Counted from the stretch's first letter, positions 28,322 to 41,869 are shown. The stretch is DNA of 64,000 bases from Yersinia kristensenii (GCF_900460525.1 NZ_UHIY01000001.1:2356001-2420000), one strand, 5' to 3'. Translations and numbers: made by a program. The notes: a model not told the origin generated them from the sequence alone.

Positions 28322-29389
28322 ATGAATGAGTTGAAAAACGATCGTTATCTGCGCGCTTTACTACGCCAGCCGGTAGATGTGACTCCGGTGTGGATGATGC
28401 GCCAGGCAGGCCGCTATTTGCCAGAGTATAAAGCCACCCGTGCTATTGCCGGGGATTTTATGTCGCTGTGCAAAAATGCTGAGTTGGCCTGTGAAGTGAC
28501 GATGCAACCCTTGCGTCGTTATCCGCTGGATGCGGCGATTCTTTTTTCAGACATTCTGACCATTCCTGATGCTATGGGGTTGGGGCTCTACTTTGAAACC
28601 GGCGAAGGCCCGCGTTTTCAATCCCCCATTACCTGCCGGGCTGATGTTGAAAAACTGCCCATTCCCGATCCAGAACAAGAATTGGGCTATGTTATGAACG
28701 CGGTGAGAACCATTCGCCGTGAGCTAGCCGGTGCGGTGCCATTAATTGGTTTTTCCGGTAGCCCATGGACTCTGGCGACCTATATGGTCGAGGGTGGCAG
28801 TAGCAAAGCTTTCACCAAACTGAAGAAAATGATGTATGCCGAGCCACAGACTTTGCATTTGTTGCTAGATAAATTGGCTGACAGTGTCATTTTGTACCTC
28901 AATGCTCAAATCAAAGCTGGCGCACAATCCGTGATGGTGTTTGATACTTGGGGTGGGGTGCTGACCGGGCGCGATTATGCTGAGTTCTCCTTGAATTACA
29001 TGCATAAAATCGTCGATGGCCTGATCCGCGAAAACGACGGGCGTCGGGTTCCGGTCACTTTGTTTACCAAAGGCGGTGGGCAATGGTTAGAAGCGATGGC
29101 CGCGACGGGTTGTGATGCATTGGGGCTGGACTGGACTACGGATATTGCCGATGCGCGCCGCCGTGTGGGGGATAAAGTTGCTCTACAAGGCAATATGGAC
29201 CCTTCTGTTCTTTATGCCCCCCCGGCGCGTATTGAAGAAGAAGTCAGCACGATTCTGGCCAGTTTTGGGCAAGGGGATGGGCATGTATTTAATCTGGGCC
29301 ACGGTATCCATCAGGATGTCCCGCCAGAACATGCGGGTGCTTTTGTTAAGGCAGTCCATGCATTATCAAAGCCTTATCACCAAAAGTAA
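28322..29389 (+). CDS. hemE: Uroporphyrinogen decarboxylase HemE
   Basis: HemE removes four carboxyl groups from uroporphyrinogen III to give coproporphyrinogen III in haem synthesis. The 355-residue protein has the N-terminal signature [11 protein letters not shown], the catalytic Asp in LFSDIL near residue 54, and the C-terminal FNLGHGI. AGGGAGC precedes the ATG at 28322. An extended -10 promoter (TGCTACAAT, 28285-28293) lies just upstream, so hemE can be transcribed apart from nudC. Confidence 0.97.
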   Translation: MNELKNDRYLRALLRQPVDVTPVWMMRQAGRYLPEYKATRAIAGDFMSLCKNAELACEVTMQPLRRYPLDAAILFSDILTIPDAMGLGLYFETGEGPRFQSPITCRADVEKLPIPDPEQELGYVMNAVRTIRRELAGAVPLIGFSGSPWTLATYMVEGGSSKAFTKLKKMMYAEPQTLHLLLDKLADSVILYLNAQIKAGAQSVMVFDTWGGVLTGRDYAEFSLNYMHKIVDGLIRENDGRRVPVTLFTKGGGQWLEAMAATGCDALGLDWTTDIADARRRVGDKVALQGNMDPSVLYAPPARIEEEVSTILASFGQGDGHVFNLGHGIHQDVPPEHAGAFVKAVHALSKPYHQK

Positions 29390-29412
29390 TTAGTTTATAG
29401 ACCGGGGAGCAG

Positions 29413-30087
29413 ATGATAGACACCAAAGCGCTGCGGGCAGAACAGCAACAACGGGCATCTGAAATTAGTCTTCAAGATGATATTGCTAGTGATTCCGTGC
29501 GCTTTATTGCCGGGGCGGACGTGGGTTTTGAGCAGCAGGGGGAAGTCACCCGGGCAGCTATCGCGATTTTGCATTATCCCTCGTTGGAACTGGTGGAATA
29601 TCAGGTTGCCCGCGTGGCAACTTCATTGCCGTATATCCCCGGTTTACTTTCCTTTCGTGAATATCCTGCATTATTAGCCGCTTGGAAGCTGTTACAGCAA
29701 CGGCCTCAGTTGGTTTTTGTTGATGGGCAGGGTATTGCGCATCCCCGTCGTCTAGGGGTTGCCAGCCATTTTGGCTTACTCGTTGATGTTCCGACTATTG
29801 GTGTTGCCAAAAGCCGCCTGTGTGGGCACTTTGAGCCATTGGGTAACGATAATGGTGCATTACAGCCATTGTTTGATGCCGATGAGCAGCTTGGTTGGGT
29901 GTGGCGCAGCAAAGCGCGTTGTAATCCTTTGTTTATTTCGCCCGGTCATCGGGTGAGTGTGGGCAGTGCGTTGGAATGGGTGCAGCTTTGTATGGCGGGT
30001 TACCGTTTGCCGGAACCGACCCGTTGGGCCGATGCTATCGCCTCAAACCGCCCGCAATTTCAGCGGTGGTGTGCGGAAAAATCCTGA
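29413..30087 (+). CDS. nfi: Endonuclease V (deoxyinosine 3' endonuclease)
   Basis: Endonuclease V nicks DNA at the second phosphodiester bond 3' to deoxyinosine and starts repair of deaminated adenine. The 224-residue protein holds the metal-binding carboxylates in GADVGFE (near residue 36), FREYPALL (near residue 84) and [14 protein letters not shown] (near residue 102). The tail aligns with E. coli Nfi at [12 protein letters not shown]. It lies 23 nt after hemE and is likely co-transcribed with it. Confidence 0.96.
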   Translation: MIDTKALRAEQQQRASEISLQDDIASDSVRFIAGADVGFEQQGEVTRAAIAILHYPSLELVEYQVARVATSLPYIPGLLSFREYPALLAAWKLLQQRPQLVFVDGQGIAHPRRLGVASHFGLLVDVPTIGVAKSRLCGHFEPLGNDNGALQPLFDADEQLGWVWRSKARCNPLFISPGHRVSVGSALEWVQLCMAGYRLPEPTRWADAIASNRPQFQRWCAEKS

Positions 30088-30163
30088 TTTGCTTGGCAAG
30101 CATAGGGATATGATTTAATTTCGGGTACACTGCCGCGCAGATAATGAATAATGAGAACTTATA

Positions 30164-30754
30164 ATGATACGCAATCCGATTCATCTACGTCTCGAGAAGC
30201 TGGAAAGTTGGCAACATCTGACTTTCATGGCGTGTTTATGTGAGCGGATGTATCCCAACTATCAGCAATTTTGTTTGGAAACCGAGTTTGGTGATCCGGC
30301 CGTTTATCGACGTATTCTGGATCTTATCTGGGAAACATTGGTAGTAAAAGATGCCAAGGTCAATTTTGATAGCCAGTTAGAGAAGCTGGAAGAGGCAATT
30401 CCTTCCGCTGATGACTATGCTATCTACGGCGTCTACCCAGCTATTGATGCATGTATTGCATTAAGTGAAGCTATTCATTCGCGTTTGAGTGGCGAAACAC
30501 TGGAACATGCTATTGCTATCAGCGAAGCGTCCATCCGCACTGTTGCGATGTTAGAAATGACTTTGGCTGGTAAAGAAATGACCGATGAAGAACTGAAAAT
30601 CTTACCTGCGATTGAAGAGGAATGGGATATTCAATGGGAGATTTTCCGCCTGTTAGCTGACTGCGAAGAGCGCGACTTGGATCTGATCAAAGGGTTACGA
30701 TCTGACCTACGGGAAGCGGCTGTTAGCAACATTGGCATAAATTTAACGCAATAA
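30164..30754 (+). CDS. yjaG: YjaG family protein (DUF416), function unknown
   Basis: A 196-residue, mostly helical, acidic protein of the DUF416 family. It aligns with E. coli YjaG along its whole length, for example LESWQHLTFMACLCERMYPN and IPSADDYAIYGVYPAIDAC. No catalytic motif, signal peptide or membrane segment is visible. Its conserved place between nfi and hupA suggests a housekeeping role that is not known. Confidence 0.92.
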   Translation: MIRNPIHLRLEKLESWQHLTFMACLCERMYPNYQQFCLETEFGDPAVYRRILDLIWETLVVKDAKVNFDSQLEKLEEAIPSADDYAIYGVYPAIDACIALSEAIHSRLSGETLEHAIAISEASIRTVAMLEMTLAGKEMTDEELKILPAIEEEWDIQWEIFRLLADCEERDLDLIKGLRSDLREAAVSNIGINLTQ

Positions 30755-30942
30755 GGCAAGAAAACGTGATTTAACGCCTGATTTGTCACGTCTTAAGGCT
30801 TCACATCTGCCCCCTGTCTGTTCTACATTTGGGGGGCGAAAAAAAGTGGCTATCGGTGCGTGTATGCAGGAGAGTGCTGTCCATCGGCATATCCGTCGCA
30901 CTTGATGCTTTGCAAACGATAAACACACTGTAAGGATAACTT

Positions 30943-31218
30943 ATGAATAAGACTCAACTGATTGACGTAATCGCGGACAAAGCGGACCTTTCTAAAGTAC
31001 AAGCAAAAGCTGCTTTGGAGTCCACATTGGCTGCAATTACCGAATCTCTGAAAGAGGGTGATGCAGTACAATTGGTTGGTTTCGGTACTTTCAAAGTAAA
31101 CCATCGTAATGAGCGCACTGGCCGCAACCCACAGACCGGTAAAGAAATCAAAATTGCTGCAGCTAATGTGCCAGCGTTTGTTTCTGGTAAGGCATTGAAA
31201 GACGCTGTTAAATCTTAA
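30943..31218 (+). CDS. hupA: DNA-binding protein HU-alpha
   Basis: HU is a nucleoid protein that bends and constrains DNA as an HU-alpha/beta dimer. The 91-residue protein carries the DNA-binding beta-arm with [20 protein letters not shown] (residues 47-66) and Pro in the arm tip. It has one extra C-terminal serine compared with E. coli HU-alpha. AAGGATAAC precedes the ATG. The short divergence at arm position 55-57 (HRN where E. coli has HRA) is conservative. Confidence 0.98.
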   Translation: MNKTQLIDVIADKADLSKVQAKAALESTLAAITESLKEGDAVQLVGFGTFKVNHRNERTGRNPQTGKEIKIAAANVPAFVSGKALKDAVKS

Positions 31219-31222
31219 TAGT

Positions 31223-31924
31223 GTGTCAGTGAAAATAATAAACAAGGGGGTGGCAAAGCCCCTTTTGTTTATGCAGCGGGTGCTGATGACCCTCGGTTTA
31301 GCCTTTGGTCTCAGTGCTTGTAGCAGTCAATCCGGCCCTCCCCAATTCAGTGCCAGCGGTTATATCGCCGACAGCGGTGTGGTGCGCATATGGCGTCAGG
31401 ATAATACACAGCAGCAGCCACAAGTGCTGATGAGCGTCTACAGTCCCTACTCGGGGGATAATACCCGCGTGACCTTCTACGAATATCAAAATGGCGTATT
31501 ACGAGAAATCCGACGCAATGATTTAGGGCATAACCCGCAAAGTGTCGAATTACGTTTTGATGAGCAAGGGCAGGTCAGTTTTATGCAACGCCAGCTGGCG
31601 ACACGCCGTGAGCAACTCTCTGCGGATAATATTGCAGTTTATCAGTTAGAGGCTAAGCGAGTTTTGGAGCTGAGCACAGCATTGCGCGTGGGCAACATTC
31701 GGTTAATCCAGGGACGTTGGCAGGACGGCATCGTGACAACTTGCGCCGGGAAGACAATACGCCCGAACCTTGATGATAATTCGCAATCATGGTTGACCAA
31801 ACGCGGTGCGAATAGTGCGGAACCTTTGGGTATTGCATGGTTGGATTCACCGGAAGGTCAGCAATTGCTGTTGGTTGCCAATCAGGATTTCTGCAGTTGG
31901 GAACCTCAATCAGGCAGCTTGTAA
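31223..31924 (+). CDS. yjaH: YjaH-like lipoprotein (DUF1481)
   Basis: A predicted lipoprotein of the DUF1481 family, directly after hupA as in E. coli. The N-terminus has a hydrophobic segment ending in a lipobox (GLSAC), with the acylated cysteine near residue 33 of the longest frame. The body has no motif I recognise. The frame can begin at GTG 31223 or at ATG 31271 (MQRVLMTLG); the latter gives a standard-length signal peptide and may be the true start. The 3' end carries a tandem 15-bp repeat that begins three bases before the stop codon. Confidence 0.8.
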   Translation: MSVKIINKGVAKPLLFMQRVLMTLGLAFGLSACSSQSGPPQFSASGYIADSGVVRIWRQDNTQQQPQVLMSVYSPYSGDNTRVTFYEYQNGVLREIRRNDLGHNPQSVELRFDEQGQVSFMQRQLATRREQLSADNIAVYQLEAKRVLELSTALRVGNIRLIQGRWQDGIVTTCAGKTIRPNLDDNSQSWLTKRGANSAEPLGIAWLDSPEGQQLLLVANQDFCSWEPQSGSL

Positions 31925-31959
31925 GAAAACTGTTTGTAAGAAAACTGTTTGTAAGAAAA
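31921..31959. repeat. Tandem 15-bp repeat at the yjaH stop codon
   Basis: GTAAGAAAACTGTTT occurs at 31921-31935 and 31936-31950, and a third partial copy GTAAGAAAA runs to 31959. The yjaH stop TAA is inside the first unit, so the copies lie in the 3' untranslated part. It looks like slippage duplication. Confidence 0.9.
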
Positions 31960-31984
31960 GGGGCACCGCGAACAGTACCCCTTT
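31957..31984. terminator. Bidirectional terminator between yjaH and purD
   Basis: AAAGGGG and CCCCTTT form the outer stem around a 14-nt loop. The A and T flanks let it work for yjaH on the plus strand and purD on the minus strand. Confidence 0.6.
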
Positions 31985-32033
31985 GAAAACCTTGAAGACT
32001 TATTTACCGCGAACAATTATTTCCCACGGGCAA

Positions 32034-33320
32034 TTATTTTTCACGGGCAATCGCCCGATAGCCAATGTCTTTACGGCAGAAAGCACCTTCCCACTGAATG
32101 TCTTTCGCTAATTTGTACGCGTTCTGCTGTGCTTGGGCGACGGTTGCACCGAGTGCCGTGACACACAATACGCGGCCACCGCTGGTCACGACGTCATTAT
32201 TGCTATTCAGTTTGGTACCGGCGTGGAACACTTTTCCCTCCGCTACTTCTTGCTGTGGTAGCCCATGAATAATATCACCTTGACGGTAATCAGCCGGGTA
32301 ACCCCCTGCCGCCAAGACGACACCCAGTGACGGGCGTTCATCCCAATCAGACGTTTTCTCATTCAATTTGCCTTGCGCACCGGCTAAACATAGTTCAACC
32401 AAGTCAGAACGCATACGCAGCATTATTGGCTGAGTTTCTGGGTCACCAAAGCGGCAGTTGAATTCAATCACTTTCGGTTGCCCGTCGGCTGAGATCATCA
32501 AGCCTGCATAAAGGAAGCCGGTATAAACATTGCCTTCCGCTGCCATACCACGCACGGTTGGCCAAATAACCTGATCCATGACCCGTTGATGGACTTCATC
32601 CGTGACCACCGGTGCAGGAGAATAAGCGCCCATGCCGCCGGTATTCGGGCCGGTATCATTATCGCCAACGCGTTTGTGATCTTGGCTGGTGGCCATCGGT
32701 AACACGTTTTCGCCATCAACCATCACAATAAAGCTAGCTTCTTCGCCATCGAGGAACTCTTCCACCACGATACGGTGGCCGGCATCACCAAATGCATTGC
32801 CAGCCAGCATGTCATGAACAGCGGTTTCCGCCTCTTCCAGCGTCATCGCAACAATCACGCCTTTACCCGCAGCCAGTCCATCAGCCTTAATCACGATGGG
32901 CGCACCAATTTTGCGCACATAGGCTAAAGCCGGTTCTACCTCGGTAAAGTTCTGGTAAAACGCGGTTGGAATATGGTGGCGGGCCAGAAAGTCTTTGGTG
33001 AAAGCTTTAGAACCTTCAAGCTGAGCGGCGGCTTGGGTTGGGCCAAAGATAGTCAGACCTGCGGCGCGGAAAGCATCAACCACACCAATCACTAATGGTG
33101 CTTCCGGGCCAACAATGGTTAGGCCAATATCGTGGCTCTGAGCAAATGCCAGTAAACCGGCAATATCAGTGGCGGCGATATCGACATTTTCTAAACCAGG
33201 TTCCAGCGCAGTACCGGCATTACCTGGTGCAACATAAATTTTATCTGCTAAAGGCGACTGTGCTGCTTTCCAGCCCAACGCATGCTCGCGCCCGCCATTA
33301 CCAATAATCAAAATATTCAT
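32034..33320 (-). CDS. purD: Phosphoribosylamine-glycine ligase PurD (GAR synthetase)
   Basis: PurD ligates glycine to phosphoribosylamine with ATP, the second step of purine synthesis. The 428-residue ATP-grasp protein starts MNILIIGNGGREHALGWK and has the metal/ATP site region EFNCRFGDPETQ near residue 285. It follows purH by 26 nt, so purHD is one operon as in E. coli. Confidence 0.97.
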   Translation of the reverse strand: MNILIIGNGGREHALGWKAAQSPLADKIYVAPGNAGTALEPGLENVDIAATDIAGLLAFAQSHDIGLTIVGPEAPLVIGVVDAFRAAGLTIFGPTQAAAQLEGSKAFTKDFLARHHIPTAFYQNFTEVEPALAYVRKIGAPIVIKADGLAAGKGVIVAMTLEEAETAVHDMLAGNAFGDAGHRIVVEEFLDGEEASFIVMVDGENVLPMATSQDHKRVGDNDTGPNTGGMGAYSPAPVVTDEVHQRVMDQVIWPTVRGMAAEGNVYTGFLYAGLMISADGQPKVIEFNCRFGDPETQPIMLRMRSDLVELCLAGAQGKLNEKTSDWDERPSLGVVLAAGGYPADYRQGDIIHGLPQQEVAEGKVFHAGTKLNSNNDVVTSGGRVLCVTALGATVAQAQQNAYKLAKDIQWEGAFCRKDIGYRAIAREK

Positions 33321-33346
33321 TTGGATGACTCCGTTAAGCGGTTTAA

Positions 33347-34936
33347 TTAATGACGGAAATGGCGCATGTCGGTAAAGATCATCGCGATATCGTGTTCATC
33401 GGCGGCGGCAATCACTTCATCGTCACGAATAGAACCGCCCGGTTGGATAACACAGGTGATCCCGACGGCGGCGGCGGCATCAATACCATCGCGGAATGGG
33501 AAGAATGCATCAGAGGCCATGGCCGATCCCGCCACTTCCAATCCCTCATCAGCCGCTTTTATGCCGGCTATTTTGGCGGAATATACACGGCTCATCTGGC
33601 CTGCGCCTATCCCGATAGTCATATTGTCGCGCGCATAGACAATCGCGTTTGATTTAACGAATTTAGCCACTTTCCAACAGAAGAGAGCATCACGTAGCTC
33701 TTGATCGGTCGGTTGGCGTTTGGATACCACACGCAGATCCGCCGCAGTCACCATGCCTAAATCGCGGTCTTGCACTAACAAGCCGCCATTGACACGTTTG
33801 AAATCCAGACCGGCAGAACGTTCTTGCCACTGACCACAAGTCAGAACACGGACATTCTGTTTAGCGGCTAACAGCGCCAATGCTTCAGCACTGACGGAGG
33901 GCGCGATAATGACTTCAACGAATTGGCGGCTGATAATAGCGCTGGCTGTTTCGGCATCTAATTCACGGTTAAAGGCAATAATGCCGCCGAAAGCTGACGT
34001 CGGGTCAGTTTTATAGGCTTTGTCGTAAGCCGACAACAGAGAGTCAGCAATAGCCACGCCGCAAGGGTTGGCGTGCTTGACGATAACACAGGCCGGTTCA
34101 CTGAATTCTTTCACACACTCAAGTGCGGCATCGGTATCGGCGATGTTGTTGTAGGAGAGCGCCTTGCCCTGCAATTGCTGGGCGGTGGCCACTGAGGCTT
34201 CTGTGACGTTTTCTTCTATATAGAAGGCGGCTTGCTGGTGGCTGTTCTCACCGTAACGCATATCCTGTTTCTTTATATAGTTAAGATTCAGAGTGCGAGG
34301 GAAATGGCCTGATGGCTGCTCGGTATCACCATGATAAGGTGGCACCAGCGCGCCGAAGTAGTTGGCAATCATACTGTCGTAAGCGGCAGTGTGCTCGAAT
34401 GCTTTGATAGCCAGGTCGAAACGAGTGGGGTAAGTCAGTGAGCCTTCATTCTCATCCAGCTCAGCAATAATCGCAGGGTAGTCGCTGCTCTTAACCACAA
34501 TCGCGACATCTTTATGGTTCTTGGCCGCAGAGCGCACCATGGTTGGGCCACCGATATCAATATTCTCAACCGCATCTTCCAGTGAGCAATCCGGTCGGGC
34601 AACCGTCTGAGCAAACGGATACAAGTTTACGACGACAATATCAATGGGCTGAATGTCATGTTGAGCCATGATGCCGTCGTCTTGGCCACGACGGCCTAAA
34701 ATGCCGCCATGTACTTTTGGATGCAAAGTCTTAACGCGTCCGTCCATCATTTCCGGGAAACCGGTGTAGTCAGATACTTCGGTGACAGGCAAACCGGCAT
34801 CAGCCAGCAGTCGGGCAGTCCCACCGGTGGAAAGTAACTCGATACCACGCTGAGAAAGAGCGGCGGCGAATTCGATGATACCAGCTTTGTCGGACACACT
34901 GAGTAGAGCACGGCGGATTGGGCGGCGTTGTTGCAT
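33347..34936 (-). CDS. purH: Bifunctional AICAR transformylase / IMP cyclohydrolase PurH
   Basis: PurH performs the last two steps of IMP synthesis. The 529-residue protein has the N-terminal methylglyoxal-synthase-like cyclohydrolase domain (to about residue 200, with [14 protein letters not shown]) and the C-terminal transformylase with the catalytic Lys-His pair in [10 protein letters not shown] near residues 266-267. AGGGAT stands before the ATG. The gene is read from a promoter next to a PurR-type box about 300 nt upstream. Confidence 0.97.
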   Translation of the reverse strand: MQQRRPIRRALLSVSDKAGIIEFAAALSQRGIELLSTGGTARLLADAGLPVTEVSDYTGFPEMMDGRVKTLHPKVHGGILGRRGQDDGIMAQHDIQPIDIVVVNLYPFAQTVARPDCSLEDAVENIDIGGPTMVRSAAKNHKDVAIVVKSSDYPAIIAELDENEGSLTYPTRFDLAIKAFEHTAAYDSMIANYFGALVPPYHGDTEQPSGHFPRTLNLNYIKKQDMRYGENSHQQAAFYIEENVTEASVATAQQLQGKALSYNNIADTDAALECVKEFSEPACVIVKHANPCGVAIADSLLSAYDKAYKTDPTSAFGGIIAFNRELDAETASAIISRQFVEVIIAPSVSAEALALLAAKQNVRVLTCGQWQERSAGLDFKRVNGGLLVQDRDLGMVTAADLRVVSKRQPTDQELRDALFCWKVAKFVKSNAIVYARDNMTIGIGAGQMSRVYSAKIAGIKAADEGLEVAGSAMASDAFFPFRDGIDAAAAVGITCVIQPGGSIRDDEVIAAADEHDIAMIFTDMRHFRH

Positions 34937-35005
34937 GGTTTTATCCCTTGGCTTTGGAGTCGCAGTTATTCTTCACAATCATTCAATAGAGCGTTATATG
35001 AATCC

Positions 35006-35040
35006 CTCCTTCTATATAGATAGCTATATAGAGAAAGGAG
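35006..35040 (-). other. Hairpin in the purHD leader
   Basis: CTCCTTCTATATAG (35006-35019) pairs with CTATATAG plus AAGGAG (35024-35040), leaving a three-base bulge. Read on the minus strand, the second arm ends in GAAGGAGGG, which resembles a strong ribosome site but is followed by no start codon within 20 nt. Without a T run it is not an obvious terminator. Confidence 0.5.
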
Positions 35041-35226
35041 CAGATTCAGATAACGTCCCAAACAGGGGGTAAAGTCCGTTGGCGATGACTTTCAGGGAGA
35101 GATTTGCCCTCTACAACATTAAAATACGCTTTATCACGTACCTCATTACCCCATTTTCTAAAAAATCACCCCGTGCCATCGATATTTTGCCGACGAGGTC
35201 ACTCTTTTTCGACGCGGGGAATTGTA

Positions 35227-35242
35227 GCGAAAACGATTGCGT
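35227..35242 (-). promoter_or_regulatory. PurR operator of purHD
   Basis: On the minus strand the site reads ACGCAATCGTTTTCGC, close to the PurR consensus ACGCAAACGTTTTCNT. TACAAT (minus strand, 35221-35226) follows as a plausible -10 element, so bound PurR with hypoxanthine or guanine would block the purH promoter. Confidence 0.75.
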
Positions 35243-35261
35243 GATGCTCGTCAATTTTGAG

Positions 35262-35278
35262 CACAGATTCAATCTGTG
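35262..35278. promoter_or_regulatory. 17-bp perfect palindrome between purH and rrn P1
   Basis: CACAGATT and AATCTGTG are perfect inverted arms around a single C. It lies about 20 bp from the PurR site and about 80 bp upstream of the rrn P1 -35 element. No known operator matches from memory. Confidence 0.5.
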
Positions 35279-35283
35279 GATAA
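35275..35283 (-). promoter_or_regulatory. DnaA-box sequence upstream of rrn P1
   Basis: The minus strand reads TTATCCACA, the perfect DnaA 9-mer. It overlaps one arm of the 17-bp palindrome. A single 9-mer can occur by chance, so a regulatory role is only a possibility. Confidence 0.4.
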
Positions 35284-35359
35284 GTTTGTGCACAACTTGG
35301 TATAAAGAGGGGTTTTGCTGTGGAATGCAGCAAACAGTCATTTTTATTGAAATTAGCGG

Positions 35360-35387
35360 TTGCGGGCGGCTGAGAACTCCCTATAAT
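35360..35387 (+). promoter_or_regulatory. rRNA promoter P1
   Basis: TTGCGG (35360-35365) and TATAAT (35382-35387) are 16 bp apart and followed by a GCGC discriminator (TATAATGCGC), as at E. coli rrn P1. The AT-rich segment just upstream (about 35336-35356) can serve as an UP element. Confidence 0.8.
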
Positions 35388-35470
35388 GCGCATCCATCGA
35401 GACGGCACACAACGAATCAAGTAGTTAAGTGACCGGCGAAGAGAACAGAGAAATTCAACGAAATTAAGTG

Positions 35471-35498
35471 TTGACTCTGAATGAGGAAAGCGTAATAT
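35471..35498 (+). promoter_or_regulatory. rRNA promoter P2
   Basis: TTGACT (35471-35476) and TAATAT (35493-35498) are 16 bp apart, about 110 bp downstream of P1, the normal enterobacterial spacing. Confidence 0.8.
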
Positions 35499-35536
35499 GC
35501 GCACCTCGCGTTACCAACCACGTGTTGCTAACGCAC

Positions 35537-35548
35537 TGCTCTTTAACA
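35537..35548 (+). promoter_or_regulatory. boxA antitermination site of the rRNA leader
   Basis: TGCTCTTTAACA is the canonical rrn boxA, the loading site for NusB-S10 and the antitermination complex. The same sequence recurs before 23S. Confidence 0.9.
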
Positions 35549-35552
35549 ATTT

Positions 35553-35570
35553 ATCAGACAATCTGTGTGG
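35553..35570 (+). other. 5' strand of the pre-16S processing stem
   Basis: These 18 bases (ATCAGACAATCTGTGTGG) are perfectly complementary to 37305-37322 downstream of 16S. Together they form the RNase III processing helix that encloses pre-16S RNA. Confidence 0.85.
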
Positions 35571-35736
35571 GCACTCGCAAGACGATATCGAAGCCTGTTT
35601 CGACAGGCAGAAGAAATATCAAAGTCTTGAAGAGTGACCAAAGCAGTACACATTTGAACTTCGGTTCGAATGCATATTTGCAGAAAGTAATCTTTGAGCA
35701 TCGCTATGTTAACTCATAGCAAATCAAACAAATCTT

Positions 35737-37279
<1,543 letters not shown>

Positions 37280-37304
37280 CCTAACGATACGCATTGCGCA
37301 GTGT

Positions 37305-37322
37305 CCACACAGATTGTCTGAT
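37305..37322 (+). other. 3' strand of the pre-16S processing stem
   Basis: CCACACAGATTGTCTGAT pairs perfectly with 35553-35570 in the leader. Confidence 0.85.
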
Positions 37323-37478
37323 GAATGTCAATGAGCAAGAGCACCTGTTGATGAGGGTGATGACTTGTGTTGTAAAACCTCGATATTGAGATTTCACTGC
37401 ATCAGTCGTTCGAATGTGTCACCACATTCTCACCTTTACACAAAAATACTGAATCTGTGATTTAGTAGAAATTTTTGT

Positions 37479-37554
37479 GTCCCCATCGTCTAGAGGCCTA
37501 GGACGCTGCCCTTTCACGGCTGTAACAGGGGTTCGAATCCCCTTGGGGACGCCA
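37479..37554 (+). tRNA. gltV: tRNA-Glu (TTC) in the 16S-23S spacer
   Basis: A 76-nt tRNA with acceptor GTCCCCA/TGGGGAC, anticodon loop CTTTCAC (TTC) and an end GCCA in place of the usual N-CCA context. A single tRNA-Glu in the spacer is the type found in E. coli rrnB, C, E and G. The symbol follows the E. coli rrnE copy and is only positional. Confidence 0.96.
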
Positions 37555-37914
37555 CTCCGATAATGTGTGAAAGACATTATCACCTGAATATCTTAAAGAT
37601 GACTTTAACGAGTCGTGTTTAAGATATTGCTCTTTAACAATCTGGAACAAGCTGAAAATTGAAACAATACAGCTGAAACTTATCTCTCCGTAGATGTACT
37701 GAGATAAGGATTAACCTGTATTAGAGTCTCTCAAATAATCGCAATGCTAATGTGTTTATCATTGTTGCAGTGTGAGCGAGAAGATACTCAGCAAGGCGTA
37801 CAGCGCACAGCAACCGGAGTGAACTCTACGTTCATGAGGATTGCGCGCACTGCACAACAACGCAGAGTGTGTTCGCAGCCACACCAATAAAGAAGAAACA
37901 CCTTCGGGTTGTGA
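37555..37914 (+). other. Spacer between tRNA-Glu and 23S
   Basis: This transcribed spacer contains a second boxA (37628-37639) and the 5' strand of the pre-23S stem (about 37897-37914). No gene is seen. Confidence 0.8.
37628..37639 (+). promoter_or_regulatory. Second boxA antitermination site
   Basis: TGCTCTTTAACA repeats the leader boxA ahead of 23S, where it reloads the antitermination complex. Confidence 0.88.
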
Positions 37915-40821
<2,907 letters not shown>

Positions 40822-40934
40822 ACAACACCGAAGGTGTTTTGTATTTGAGAGATTGATTGATATTTTCAGCGAAGTTCCGAGATTGGGCTGACTGGCGAGG
40901 TAGAGATACTGAGCGGGTTAGTTTAGACAGAATT

Positions 40935-41054
40935 TGCCTGGCGGCCATAGCGCGGTGGACCCACCTGACTCCATGCCGAACTCAGAAGTGAAACGCCGTA
41001 GCGCCGATGGTAGTGTGGGGTCTCCCCATGCGAGAGTAGGACACTGCCAGGCAT
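40935..41054 (+). rRNA. rrf: 5S ribosomal RNA
   Basis: A 120-nt gene identical to the copy at 1905-2024. The identity between the two operons ends about 8 bases after it (41062). Confidence 0.98.
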
Positions 41055-41068
41055 CAAATAAAGCCGAG

Positions 41069-41095
41069 ACCCCATGCCAAAAGCGTGGGGTTTTT
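41069..41095 (+). terminator. First terminator of the complete rRNA operon
   Basis: ACCCCATGC/GCGTGGGGT with five T, identical to the second terminator behind the other 5S gene. Here it lies only 14 nt after 5S. Confidence 0.92.
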
Positions 41096-41184
41096 GCTAT
41101 GTGAAGAATATAAAAACTGTAGAAATAGGTTTTTTACATGGAATTTAGCGTGGGTTTTATATTTGAAGCGCCGAATAGATGAGA

Positions 41185-41209
41185 AGGCTACCCTGCGGGT
41201 GGCCTTTTT
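41185..41209 (+). terminator. Second terminator of the complete rRNA operon
   Basis: GGCTACCC and GGGTGGCC enclose TGC and are followed by five T. It is nearly the same hairpin as 2040-2065 with a shorter loop. Its end abuts the stop codon of the truncated nucleotidyltransferase gene on the other strand. Confidence 0.88.
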
Positions 41210-41213
41210 GCGT

Positions 41214-41489
41214 TTAGTTCGGATGAAAATCCATACTTTTACGGATATCCTCTAAGATATTAGTTTCTTGTGCCAGAGGTAGCCGGGTGAGAATAATAGA
41301 AAGGTCTAAATCTGATTGGTAAGGAACAGCACTGCCCTCTGCTACGCTACCGTAAATATAGATACTGTGAATTAAATTACTAAGTTGTTGGTTTAGTAAG
41401 TAGCATACATTTTCAACAACAATTTCAAATTCACGCTGAATACCCGAGAACGCGATAGTTTCTATAAATCCATCAGCATTTACTGCCAT
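41214..41489 (-). pseudogene. Nucleotidyltransferase gene, C-terminally truncated
   Basis: The 91 residues match the N-terminal third of a family of about 250-260-residue nucleotidyltransferases (ANT-like/polymerase-beta fold). They carry the signature IYGSVAEGSAVPYQSDLDLS near residues 49-68, with the Gly-Ser and the two metal-binding aspartates intact. The frame stops right where the rRNA operon terminator begins, and the remaining two-thirds are missing. The rest of such proteins normally holds a helical substrate domain, so activity is doubtful. An alternative is a free-standing minimal nucleotidyltransferase (MNT), but no HEPN partner is adjacent. The site is a chromosomal rearrangement junction, which explains the loss. 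Confidence 0.7.
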
Positions 41490-41527
41490 AATGTCCTCAG
41501 TCTTACAGTTTGATCTAACGAGCTTAA

Positions 41528-41869
41528 TTAGTTAACTGCCTGATAGAGGCCATAGCCGGTCACTGCGCCAGCGACATCCCAGGCAAAATCTTTCCAACTC
41601 CAGCCAGTGCCACCTTGACGGCTATCATATAGCTCCTTAGCTGCGCCGATACTTATCGAGAATAGTAAACCGAAATTGCGGCTTTTTGCATCTGACCAAT
41701 TCTGATGTTCGCCATAGGCTGTACCCGCAGCGGCTAGTGCAGCAGAGGCAAAAAAATGTTGGGCTTTATCTTTTCCTGTCCAGCTGTCGTTAGCCATATG
41801 GGTACATGCGGAGCTGGTGAAAAGTAGCGGGGTAATAATTAAAGGACGAAGATAAGGTGGACACCACAT
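41528..41869 (-). CDS. yfiM: YfiM-like lipoprotein
   Basis: A 113-residue protein related to E. coli YfiM, a putative lipoprotein encoded beside pssA. It shares [16 protein letters not shown], the [12 protein letters not shown] region and [13 protein letters not shown]. The ATG at 41869 follows AGGAGA and gives an N-terminus with a hydrophobic stretch ending SSAC, a weak lipobox with the cysteine near residue 22. The frame can be extended to 41905 but without a ribosome site. Its function is unknown. Confidence 0.82.
   Translation of the reverse strand: MWCPPYLRPLIITPLLFTSSACTHMANDSWTGKDKAQHFFASAALAAAGTAYGEHQNWSDAKSRNFGLLFSISIGAAKELYDSRQGGTGWSWKDFAWDVAGAVTGYGLYQAVN

Noticed and set aside
41214..41489. 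MNT-HEPN toxin-antitoxin pair
   Set aside because: The nucleotidyltransferase fragment has no adjacent HEPN gene, and its N-terminal part resembles longer stand-alone nucleotidyltransferases.
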